This document shows positions 1-7,072 of a stretch of 13,507 nucleotides of DNA, piece by piece. The position numbers were made by a program, and so were the translations under genes. Each line of letters begins with the position of its first letter. Within the stretch, counting starts at the first letter, position 1. This DNA is from Caryophanales bacterium UBA6356 (lineage in GTDB: Bacteria > Bacillota_I > Bacilli_A > RFN20 > CAG-826): the NCBI GenBank assembly GCA_002440125.1, contig DJRQ01000051.1:1-13507 (forward strand). The letters run 5' to 3'. Below the pieces are notes generated by a model. The model saw only the letters and a list, made by a program, of their open reading frames with translations, was not told the origin of the DNA and ran no database searches.

Positions 1-778
1 AGGCATCATTCACTTCCTTCATGTAGGAGGAGATCTTTTCGCGGATAGGTCCGAAATAATGGTCGTCCAACTCTTGCCCTTTGGGAGCGGCTGCACCAAA
101 AAGGGTGCGACCTGTATAGACGAGATCTTTTCTCTTTAGGAAGTCTTCGGTTTCCAGAAGGAAATATTCTTGCTCGGCGCCGGCATAACTATAAACTCGT
201 TTAGGCGCTTCTAAGCCAATAAGGGGAAGTAAGCGGATGACCGCTTCATTCAGATAATCCTCGCTTCTTAAGAGAGGCGTTTTGCCGTCGAGCGCTTCGC
301 CATTAAAGCTGCAAAAAGCGGTCGGTATATAAAGGACGGCCCCTTCTTCGTCGCTTAGGACGAAAGCAGGGCTTGCCGGATCCCAAACGGTATATCCACG
401 GGCTTCGAAGGTGGCTCGTAAACCGCCTGAAGGAAAACTGGAGGCGTCTGGTTCTCCTTTGATGAGCTCGTTGCCTTGGAAATCGTACTCGATCTCGCCT
501 TTTTCGTTTGGCTTTCCGACGAAGGCATCGTGTTTTTCAGCGGTTTTGCCATTGAGCGGTTGAAACCAATGGGTGTAGTGGGTCGCGCCTTTCGAAAGAG
601 CCCAGTTCAGCATGCCTTTTGCCACCTCATCAGCGTATAAGGGATTCAACTCTTTGCGGTTTTCAACCGCTTTCTCAAGAGCTTCATAGGCCTCTTTCGA
701 GAGATATTCCTTCCTTGCTTTGTCATTAAAAACATCGATTCCGAATTGCTCTTTGAAAGCGTTTTTGTCTCTATTCAT
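1..778 (-). CDS. glnN: Type III glutamine synthetase, N-terminal 259 residues (gene continues off the left edge)
   Basis: Translating the minus strand from ATG 778-776 gives an open frame to the window edge. GSIII makes glutamine from glutamate, ammonia and ATP in the cytosol. Family hallmarks seen: THYTHWFQPLNG (67-77), EKHDAF (81-86), PDASSFPSGGLRATFEARGY (110-129), the following WDPASPAF, and AGAEQEYFLLE (199-209), part of the active-site region. Family members are about 700 residues, so roughly 60 percent is missing only because the window ends; no stop or frameshift is seen. A Shine-Dalgarno AAAGGA lies 8 nt before the ATG. The gene is divergent from the glycosyltransferase at 952 and shares its control region, including a cre-like site. 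The family call is secure; the symbol follows usual GSIII naming. Confidence 0.93.
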   Translation of the reverse strand, partial: MNRDKNAFKEQFGIDVFNDKARKEYLSKEAYEALEKAVENRKELNPLYADEVAKGMLNWALSKGATHYTHWFQPLNGKTAEKHDAFVGKPNEKGEIEYDFQGNELIKGEPDASSFPSGGLRATFEARGYTVWDPASPAFVLSDEEGAVLYIPTAFCSFNGEALDGKTPLLRSEDYLNEAVIRLLPLIGLEAPKRVYSYAGAEQEYFLLETEDFLKRKDLVYTGRTLFGAAAPKGQELDDHYFGPIREKISSYMKEVNDA

Positions 779-810
779 AGATGGGTTCCTTTCAAATGGA
801 GGCTATGTCT

Positions 811-828
811 TAGGAAGTCTTCTTCCTA
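811..828 (-). promoter_or_regulatory. Short perfect hairpin in the glnN leader
   Basis: TAGGAAG and CTTCCTA form a perfect 7-bp inverted repeat around a 4-nt loop, between the glnN start (778) and the cre-like site (869). On the minus strand it would lie in the glnN 5' leader if transcription starts upstream of 828. It has no T-run, so it is not a terminator. It does not match the GlnR/TnrA consensus (TGTNA-N7-TNACA). It may be an operator, an RNA stem or chance. Confidence 0.25.
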
Positions 829-868
829 TGGTTCTTTATTTTCGCTCAATCCTCTCTTTTTTCCATCA

Positions 869-882
869 TTAAAGCGCTTTCC
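869..882. promoter_or_regulatory. cre-like operator (CcpA / LacI-family site)
   Basis: TTAAAGCGCTTTCC matches the ideal catabolite-response element TGAAAGCGCTTTCA at 12 of 14 positions and contains the perfect 10-bp palindrome AAAGCGCTTT. It lies in the divergent region, 90 nt upstream of the glnN start and 70 nt upstream of the glycosyltransferase start, so a bound CcpA/LacI-type protein could affect either gene. The match is seen directly; binding is inferred. Confidence 0.4.
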
Positions 883-939
883 CAAGAATAATTTTTTCGC
901 TCCTCGTAAAAATGCATCCCAAAAAGAAGCGTTTCGTTA

Positions 940-945
940 GATAAT
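940..945 (+). promoter_or_regulatory. Candidate -10 element implying a leaderless glycosyltransferase mRNA
   Basis: GATAAT ends 6 nt before the A of ATG 952, the usual distance from a -10 box to the transcription start. The expected Shine-Dalgarno region is taken up by this AT-rich box and no AGGAGG-like sequence is present. No convincing -35 box is visible around 917-922. If used, transcription would begin at or next to the start codon. Confidence 0.25.
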
Positions 946-951
946 GGGTGC

Positions 952-1995
952 ATGGACAAAAAAATACATCTCGACATTCTTTCTCACGCCGACATGGCGG
1001 AAGCACAAGGCGTTCTTAGCGTCTATCGCGAACAAACGCGAATCTTGGAAAAGTATGGAAAAGAAGACTTCGAGCTTTCCTATAACAAGCTTTTCGGAAA
1101 GTACGATCTTTACCATATCCATTCCGTGAATCCTTCCTTCTATTTCTTCACGCTCAAAAAAAGGAAACCGACCATTGTTTTCGTTCATTTCTTACCGGAT
1201 ACGCTCGATGGCTCGGTGAAGCTTCCAAAGTTCGCTTTCAAAGCGTTCAAGTGGTACGTCACTTCCTTTTACAAGAAGGCGAAAGAAATCGTGGTGGTGA
1301 ACCCCTCTTTCAAAAAAGAACTCGCCCGTTTTGGAATCAACGAGGAAAAGATAACCTATATCCCGAACTTTGTTAGCCGTAGCTCTTTCTTTGAAAAAAC
1401 AAAAGAGGAAAAGATTGCTCTTAAGAAGGAATATGGCTTTCCTTTGGATAAGAAAACCGTTATTGCGGTGGGACAAGTGCAAACGAGAAAAGGCGTTCTT
1501 GATTTCATTCGTACGGCCGAGCGGTGCCCGGACCTTCATTTCGTTTGGGCGGGCGGATTCTCTTTTAAAGGCATTACCGATGGCTACAAAGAGCTTAAAG
1601 CCGAGATGGAGAAGGAGCGGCCAAACGTGAAATTCTTAGGCATTCAGCCTCGGGAGAAGATGAACGATCTTTATAATGCCGCCGATATCTTCTTCTTGCC
1701 TTCTTATAACGAACTCTTCCCCATGGCTCTTTTAGAGGCATGTAACTCTGGCCTCCCTTATCTTGTTCGCGATTTAGATCTTTATAAAGACATTCTTTTA
1801 GGCGACTATCTTCGGGCGAAAGACGTTATGGGCTTTGAAACATTGCTTCATAAACTCGCCAAGGAGGAGTCCTTTTACGAAGAAGCGAAGCGCTATTCAA
1901 AAGCCATCGCGGATACTTATACCGAGGAAAAGAACTACCTTCTTTGGAAAGATTTCTACACCAAGGTTTTTGAGAAGTACCGCCAAAAGAAATAG
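952..1995 (+). CDS. GT4-family glycolipid glycosyltransferase (CpoA / alDGS-like diglycosyl-diacylglycerol synthase)
   Basis: This 347-aa protein is a GT-B fold glycosyltransferase of family GT4. The N-terminal acceptor half carries HADMAEAQGVLS (15-26) and a VFVHFLPDTLDGS segment. The C-terminal nucleotide-sugar half carries AVGQVQTRKGVLDFI (from about 172), FVWAGGFSFKGITDGYKEL, and the retaining-GT4 E-x7-E motif (E254...E262, in NELFPMALLEA). The pattern and length fit the Gram-positive/Acholeplasma enzymes that add a second sugar to monoglucosyl-diacylglycerol at the inner face of the membrane (alDGS, CpoA). Donor (UDP-Glc or UDP-Gal) and linkage cannot be read here. The ATG at 952 lacks a clear Shine-Dalgarno, and a -10-like box sits just upstream. 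It is monocistronic: a terminator follows at 2014. The GT4 call is firm; the lipid acceptor is inferred from recalled homologs. Confidence 0.88.
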   Translation: MDKKIHLDILSHADMAEAQGVLSVYREQTRILEKYGKEDFELSYNKLFGKYDLYHIHSVNPSFYFFTLKKRKPTIVFVHFLPDTLDGSVKLPKFAFKAFKWYVTSFYKKAKEIVVVNPSFKKELARFGINEEKITYIPNFVSRSSFFEKTKEEKIALKKEYGFPLDKKTVIAVGQVQTRKGVLDFIRTAERCPDLHFVWAGGFSFKGITDGYKELKAEMEKERPNVKFLGIQPREKMNDLYNAADIFFLPSYNELFPMALLEACNSGLPYLVRDLDLYKDILLGDYLRAKDVMGFETLLHKLAKEESFYEEAKRYSKAIADTYTEEKNYLLWKDFYTKVFEKYRQKK

Positions 1996-2013
1996 ATTGC
2001 TTTAAGATGCGGC

Positions 2014-2043
2014 AAGGCCTCCAAAGGGGAGGCGCCTTCTTTT
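2014..2043 (+). terminator. Rho-independent terminator of the glycosyltransferase gene
   Basis: AAGGCCTCC (2014-2022) pairs with GGAGGC plus CTT (2028-2038, 2-nt bulge) around a 5-nt loop, followed by the T-rich tail TTCTTTT. It starts 18 nt after the TAG of the glycosyltransferase and separates it from the lipoprotein operon. Confidence 0.8.
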
Positions 2044-2079
2044 CGCTATTTGCTTTCTAGGGATTTCTAGAACGATCTT

Positions 2080-2221
2080 ATCTAAAAAAAGAAAATTCGA
2101 AAATCTTTGCAAATCATAGACATATTAATGTAAACGTCTAAAATGCAACGTTAGTAAATGGATTTTTGGTCAAAACTATGTTACAAATACTAGCGATTTA
2201 GGAACTCTCAAAGGAGAAAAA
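2080..2221 (+). promoter_or_regulatory. Promoter/leader region of the lipoprotein-ABC operon, with strong RBS
   Basis: About 140 nt of AT-rich DNA precede the lipoprotein gene and must carry the operon promoter, since a terminator lies upstream. A-tracts at 2084-2104 could serve as an UP element. No hexamer pair is convincing: TTGGTC (2166-2171) with TACTAG (2188-2193) has a 16-nt spacer but matches poorly. Two AACG-type half repeats (2133-2137 and 2147-2152) flank CTAAAATGC and might be an operator. The Shine-Dalgarno AAAGGAG (2210-2216), 5 nt before ATG 2222, is clear and fixes the start. Confidence 0.4.
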
Positions 2222-4591
2222 ATGAAAAAAACTGGCAAACTTGGCTTTTTAGTATTGAATAGCATTGCTATCGCCGCTCTCGCTTCATGCCGCAAAGAGG
2301 GCGTGGATACGACGGTTTCCAAAATCAAAATCGTCGATGGCTCCATTGCTAAAAGCTACTATTTGGATAGCACGCCCGATTATTCGAAACTCAAAGTCGA
2401 TACTTTCAATAAAGACGATGAGAAGATCGGAACGCTCAAAGTGAGCGAGAATGAAGCCGCTTTCACGTATACGGAAATCGATACCTCGTCTCTAGGCGAA
2501 GGAAAGGTTTTCACCATAACCTATAAAGTGGATGATCTTTCTTTTAGTGACACTTTGACCTATGCCGTCATCGATCACGATTACACCTTAACTGGATGGG
2601 CGGAGAATGCGAATTATACGCAATCGATAAGCGCCTTGGTGAACGATAAGCTTTCGGAAAGCGAAGACAACTTGGAAACCGGATTCTTAAAAAAGGGAAA
2701 ATATTATATTGGCAATCAAAACGCCGCCAATCTTCTTCCGGAAATCAATGCCCTTGATGAAGAGCTTCGTCCTGTGAAAATCGACACGATTCCCTCTGGC
2801 GCGTCGATGAAGCTTTTTAAAGAAGGGGAGAAGACGGAATTAAATTCTTCCGATTATATCGAGAACGTCTCTACTTTCTTGAAGGATGGAATGCTTAAAT
2901 TCAAAGAGGAAATAACGGGCGCTTTCGATGTCGTGCTTCACTATGAAGACATGAAAGACATTACCTACAAAGTGAATGTCGTTAATGCCTATAACGTCTC
3001 GAAAGGGACGGATCTTTATGCCCTTTCGAGTTGCATGACTCGCAATACCGACTGGCCTTATAGCAGTAACTACGCTTCCCTTAATGTCGCGCTAAGGGAA
3101 TTCAAAACGAAACTTGGCTTGCCTGACGTTTCGTCTTTGGTCTTCCAAAACGACATCACGATGAATAAGAGCGACCTCCCCGAAGCTTATATTTGGGGCG
3201 ATGATGCGACTTCAGAGGCGGTAAAAGGAAGCTTCAAGGATTGGGTCCGTATGATTGACTATACTTTCCAAGACGAAGGCGAAGCGGTCATCTATGGCAA
3301 TTCCCATCGTCTTTCCATTAACGACAAAACCGATGATCCCGAGGCTTTCCCATATATTCTGACGGAAAGCACCGAAGGCGCTGCCCAAGATGTGAATGAG
3401 CCTATTTCTACTCATTCGAACTTCATCTATGCTTCTTTTGCGGATGGCGTTGACCCAACGAAATGCACATTCAAAGTCTTAGATCTTGAAGCGACTGGCA
3501 ATATGGGCGTCAGTGCCGAATCGACTATCAAAATCGGCGGACCGATGTTCGTTAAGAGCGAAGTCACTTGCGAATACGATAACGTCCTTGTTTCGAAGTT
3601 CTATATGGCTCTAATGGGCAATGGCAGTGGCGAAAAGGATAAACTCGTTGGTCAAACGAAATACGACATTCAGCCGACCCTTAACGTCCGCAATTGCCGT
3701 TTCAGGGATACTTTCAACGCTTCCGTCTATATGTATGCCGGCGGCGTCTTGAACATCGAAAATAGCGAAATGGTCAAAGCCGGCGGTCCTCTTCTTTTCT
3801 TAAATCCAAGAACCGAGGATTTCCCCGTTTCGACCTTAGACGTCTCTGGCCTTTGCAAAACGGAAGTCAATATCGACGAAAAGTCTTTCTTCTCGAATAG
3901 AGTCGAAGGAAAGGGTGGCTGGTTTAGCGCTTATGGCGCCGAGACGATCGTTAGCGCCATCAAAGGCATGAACGACTTATTTAAAACGGTTGGCATGAGC
4001 TTTATGCGCAAAGACATCGTCGATAAGTTCAATTTCATCATGGTCAATCTTCCCATTAACAAAGAGTCGATTGTCCTTCCGAATAACAAAGGTGGCGTCA
4101 ATACGACAGTCCGTAGGGGCGGAAAGGTCATTTATAGCACCCTTGATGGCTATATGGACGTCTTCACGAAAGCGGCCGCCTTTAAGAAAGCAACGACCCA
4201 ACAAGATCAATACCTTACCGGTCGCGCCCTTTGCTCTTCCTTAGGGAACACTTTCTTCGGCAATAACTATTCCTTCTCCAATCAAAAGCTTATGGCGACT
4301 TTTGCTACCACTTCTTCGGATGGAACCCATGAGTTTGTTATTCCGACGACGGCGATGGATGGCTTACAAAGAAGCGAATACGCTATTTTAGGGGCTAAAA
4401 ATTTGGTTACGGCCGCTGATTCCCCAACTCCGACCGACGCCATTAAAGATGCCGGTTTCCTCGCCTCTTCTCTCATTTGGGATGGAAGTACCTCGATGGG
4501 TACTGGAGTTTCTGGGGCTCTACCTGACTTGACCTATTACAAAGGCGTTTGCAACTACGGTATTTTATTCGGCGATTATCACGCGATATAA
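2222..4591 (+). CDS. Large surface lipoprotein with Ig-like N-terminus and probable beta-helix core
   Basis: 789 aa, not recognised as a named family. Residues 1-22 are a lipoprotein signal peptide (Lys-rich start, hydrophobic core) ending in the lipobox L20-A-S-C23, so the mature protein should be lipidated on Cys23 and sit outside the membrane. Residues about 28-120 look like a bacterial Ig-like beta domain with alternating hydrophobics. Residues about 415-560 have the short Asn/Gly-rich strand rhythm of a right-handed parallel beta-helix (NVRNCRFRD, GGVLNIENSEMVKAGG). The C-terminus is Ser/Thr/Gly-rich without a sorting signal. Start supported by AAAGGAG. It is first in an operon whose next gene begins 12 nt after its TAA stop, so it probably works with the ABC machinery, as a substrate-binding, substrate or assembly partner. 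The beta-helix is inferred from pattern only. Confidence 0.85.
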   Translation: MKKTGKLGFLVLNSIAIAALASCRKEGVDTTVSKIKIVDGSIAKSYYLDSTPDYSKLKVDTFNKDDEKIGTLKVSENEAAFTYTEIDTSSLGEGKVFTITYKVDDLSFSDTLTYAVIDHDYTLTGWAENANYTQSISALVNDKLSESEDNLETGFLKKGKYYIGNQNAANLLPEINALDEELRPVKIDTIPSGASMKLFKEGEKTELNSSDYIENVSTFLKDGMLKFKEEITGAFDVVLHYEDMKDITYKVNVVNAYNVSKGTDLYALSSCMTRNTDWPYSSNYASLNVALREFKTKLGLPDVSSLVFQNDITMNKSDLPEAYIWGDDATSEAVKGSFKDWVRMIDYTFQDEGEAVIYGNSHRLSINDKTDDPEAFPYILTESTEGAAQDVNEPISTHSNFIYASFADGVDPTKCTFKVLDLEATGNMGVSAESTIKIGGPMFVKSEVTCEYDNVLVSKFYMALMGNGSGEKDKLVGQTKYDIQPTLNVRNCRFRDTFNASVYMYAGGVLNIENSEMVKAGGPLLFLNPRTEDFPVSTLDVSGLCKTEVNIDEKSFFSNRVEGKGGWFSAYGAETIVSAIKGMNDLFKTVGMSFMRKDIVDKFNFIMVNLPINKESIVLPNNKGGVNTTVRRGGKVIYSTLDGYMDVFTKAAAFKKATTQQDQYLTGRALCSSLGNTFFGNNYSFSNQKLMATFATTSSDGTHEFVIPTTAMDGLQRSEYAILGAKNLVTAADSPTPTDAIKDAGFLASSLIWDGSTSMGTGVSGALPDLTYYKGVCNYGILFGDYHAI

Positions 4592-4592
4592 T
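4587..4592 (+). promoter_or_regulatory. Consensus -10 hexamer overlapping the lipoprotein stop codon
   Basis: TATAAT overlaps the TAA stop of the lipoprotein gene and ends 11 nt before ATG 4604, which lacks a Shine-Dalgarno. No good -35 or TGn extension is present (TTTATT at 4564-4569 is weak). It may give a short-leader internal promoter for the ABC genes, or be a chance hexamer in AT-rich DNA. Confidence 0.2.
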
Positions 4593-4603
4593 CTCTAACA
4601 ACG

Positions 4604-7072
4604 ATGAAAAAGGCACTTCGAAATAAAAATGTTCTCTTCGGAGGCCTTTTTTGCGTTCTTTTCTTTCTTCTTTTTGGCTTCTATTTCTTAGGATATGGGG
4701 AATATGCTTGGGGATTTTTGACCTTTGGTACTACTTTTCTTCTCCTTTTTGTCCTTTTTCTTTTGCTTGAAAAGTTCCTTAAGAATCGTCCTGCCAAAGC
4801 CTTCCGATGGAAGAAACTTACTTCTTTTAGCGCTTATCTTGCGAAAAAGGAGAATCGCTACAAGTTCTATTTGGCCTCTTTAGGCGTTCTTCTTTTCCTT
4901 CTCTTTTTCGCTCGTTTTTACTTTTGGAAAGGAAGCTTTTCCTATGTCGATACGGCTGGTCGGACAATCACACTGAAGTATTACGACTATCTTCATTTGG
5001 ATAGCCTTTTGGTTTGCAACAGAGTGGATGCCTCTCTTCTTCCTCTTAACCGCTTCGAAAGGGTGATGGGGACGCTTACAAACGATCTTTGGACGGGGTT
5101 AGTCGTCTTGAGTTTGGTAAGCGCTTTTTATCTCAAAGAGACGTCCTTATTTGCCCGCCGCTATATCGGGGCTCCTATGGCGCTTCTTGCCAATCTCTTT
5201 TTCCCAATCCTTGTCAAAGCGATCGTCGGTCCTAGCGACTTCTTGAATTATCGCGTCTTTTTGATGGGGATTGAGCTAGGAATTTTGGATTTTTACTATT
5301 TCCATAGTTATCTTGAGGAAGGGAAAATCTCTTTCCATAAGCGTTCTTGGATCAAGGTCATCGCGATTGCCCTTCCCTTCCTTATTACGTCGATGAGCGC
5401 ATTTACGCCATCGCTCTTGCTTGGGCCGACCGTTCTTGGCTTAACCAATCCCCATGAGCCGAGCGACTTGACGCATCGCATCTTCATTTATCTTTCCTTT
5501 TTGCTTCCTATCCTTTATTTCTCTATTCTTTATCCCCTTTCCAAAAGCGATCGCCGAGGGATGCTCTTGCAAATTTCTCTTGGCACCCTTTTTGGCTATA
5601 TCTCGGTGAATCGTTTTGACATTTGGACGCATTTCTCGAGTTGGCCGATGCACTTATGCAATACCGCCATGTACACCATGCCACTCACTCTTTTATTCTT
5701 AAGCTATGGCCTTTATTATTTCACCTTCTTCATTAACGTCTTGGGCGCCTTTTTGGCTCTTATGATGCCAAACTTCTCTGAATATCTCTATGTTTTCTCA
5801 CCCAGCGTCATGGAATTCTACATCAATCACTTGCATGCGTTTTTTATGCCGGTGCTCATTATGCTTCTAGGCGTTTATAAGAGGCCGAAGATGAAATATT
5901 TCGTCTATTCCCAGATTGGCTTCCTTCTTTATTTCATTCTCGTGATGTTCATTAACGTCGACTTGACGGCCCATGGCGATCCGACTGATTTCTTCTTCAT
6001 CAACAGCGATTTCGTCGCCAAGAAACTAGGAAACTGGGCGGAGGACCTTTTTGAGGTCACGGCTTCTTTCCAAAAAGATGGCCTTACTTACGAGGTACAT
6101 TACGCCTATGACATTTGCTACTATTTGGTCTATATCCTTTTGGCTTTCGGAATGTGGTTTGTTTATGAGCTTCTTTTCAAGGCAATAGACGAGCTTCTTG
6201 CCATACAAAGTGCCAAAGACAGAGCGACTTCCCGCCATGAGCGTTATTTAAAACTCGTCAAAGAAGGAGGAATCCTTATGGATAAGAATGAGATTCGGCT
6301 CGACATTTCGCATCTATCGAAGAAATACCATGGCGCGGATAGCTATGCCGTCAAAGACTTCTCCCTTTCCTTAACGGGTGGAAGGATCTATGGCTTCTTA
6401 GGAAAGAATGGCGCTGGAAAGAGCACTATCATCAAATCCATCGTCGGCATCCATGGCTTTGATGAAGGGAATATCTTCGTCTCTGGCCATGATGTCATCG
6501 AAGAGCCGCTGGAGGCGAAAAGGGAAATCGGTTTCGTGCCGGATAACTACGCTTTATACGAAAACCTCACGGGAAGGCAATACATCAACTACATCGCCGA
6601 CCTCTATAGAGTGGATAAAGAAACGAGAAAGGCGAGGATGGATGATCTTGTTTCTCGCTTGGAGCTTGGCTTCCGTTTCGATAAGCCGATGAAGACCTAT
6701 AGCCATGGCATGAAGCAAAAGATCACGATTATTGCCGCTTTGATACATGAGCCGAAAATTTGGATCCTCGATGAGCCGATGACGGGCTTAGATCCCAATA
6801 GCATCTACCAAATCAAAGAATGCATGAAGGAGCATGCCAAAAAAGGCAATATCGTCTTTTTCTCAAGCCATATTATCGACGTGGTGAAGAATCTTTGCGA
6901 CGAAGTCGTTATCATCAAGCACGGCGTGCTTCTTAGAAGAATCGATTTGGACGCCTATCCCGAAGAGAGGGAAAAACTCGAAGAGACTTTCTTGACGCTT
7001 ACGAGCGATAACGACGAAGAAGTCCATAATCTCCTTAAAGACGAAGGGCTTCTTAAAGGAGAGAACGCGTGA
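4604..7072 (+). CDS. Fusion of a YwaF/TMEM164-like polytopic membrane domain to an ABC transporter ATPase
   Basis: 822 aa in one uninterrupted frame. Residues 1-530 are a polytopic membrane region with many hydrophobic segments (such as 11-30, 41-57, 90-104, 250-262, 292-310, 359-387, 412-424, 433-450 and 505-520). The second part resembles YwaF/TIGR02206 (TMEM164 superfamily), with WPMHLC (347-352) and NHLH (408-411). Residues 559-822 are a complete ABC-2 type ATPase: Walker A GKNGAGKS (600-607), signature SHGMKQ (700-705), Walker B ILDEP with D723 and E724, D-loop TGLDP, H-loop H756. The usual Q-loop Gln is replaced in VPDNYALYENLTG. It should power the permease encoded next, which it overlaps by 4 nt. 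No Shine-Dalgarno precedes ATG 4604, but a good one precedes in-frame ATG 6278. The ATPase call is certain; the YwaF relation is probable. Confidence 0.88.
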   Translation: MKKALRNKNVLFGGLFCVLFFLLFGFYFLGYGEYAWGFLTFGTTFLLLFVLFLLLEKFLKNRPAKAFRWKKLTSFSAYLAKKENRYKFYLASLGVLLFLLFFARFYFWKGSFSYVDTAGRTITLKYYDYLHLDSLLVCNRVDASLLPLNRFERVMGTLTNDLWTGLVVLSLVSAFYLKETSLFARRYIGAPMALLANLFFPILVKAIVGPSDFLNYRVFLMGIELGILDFYYFHSYLEEGKISFHKRSWIKVIAIALPFLITSMSAFTPSLLLGPTVLGLTNPHEPSDLTHRIFIYLSFLLPILYFSILYPLSKSDRRGMLLQISLGTLFGYISVNRFDIWTHFSSWPMHLCNTAMYTMPLTLLFLSYGLYYFTFFINVLGAFLALMMPNFSEYLYVFSPSVMEFYINHLHAFFMPVLIMLLGVYKRPKMKYFVYSQIGFLLYFILVMFINVDLTAHGDPTDFFFINSDFVAKKLGNWAEDLFEVTASFQKDGLTYEVHYAYDICYYLVYILLAFGMWFVYELLFKAIDELLAIQSAKDRATSRHERYLKLVKEGGILMDKNEIRLDISHLSKKYHGADSYAVKDFSLSLTGGRIYGFLGKNGAGKSTIIKSIVGIHGFDEGNIFVSGHDVIEEPLEAKREIGFVPDNYALYENLTGRQYINYIADLYRVDKETRKARMDDLVSRLELGFRFDKPMKTYSHGMKQKITIIAALIHEPKIWILDEPMTGLDPNSIYQIKECMKEHAKKGNIVFFSSHIIDVVKNLCDEVVIIKHGVLLRRIDLDAYPEEREKLEETFLTLTSDNDEEVHNLLKDEGLLKGENA
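6264..6280 (+). promoter_or_regulatory. Internal Shine-Dalgarno and in-frame ATG at the ATPase domain boundary
   Basis: AAGGAGG (6264-6270) lies 7 nt upstream of ATG 6278-6280. This ATG is codon 559 of the fusion, exactly where the ABC ATPase domain begins (MDKNEIRLDISHLSKKY). The site is as strong as the operon's best start sites, while the fusion's own start at 4604 has none. It could produce a free 264-aa ATPase, or be the relic of a once separate gene whose upstream neighbour lost its stop. Confidence 0.6.
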
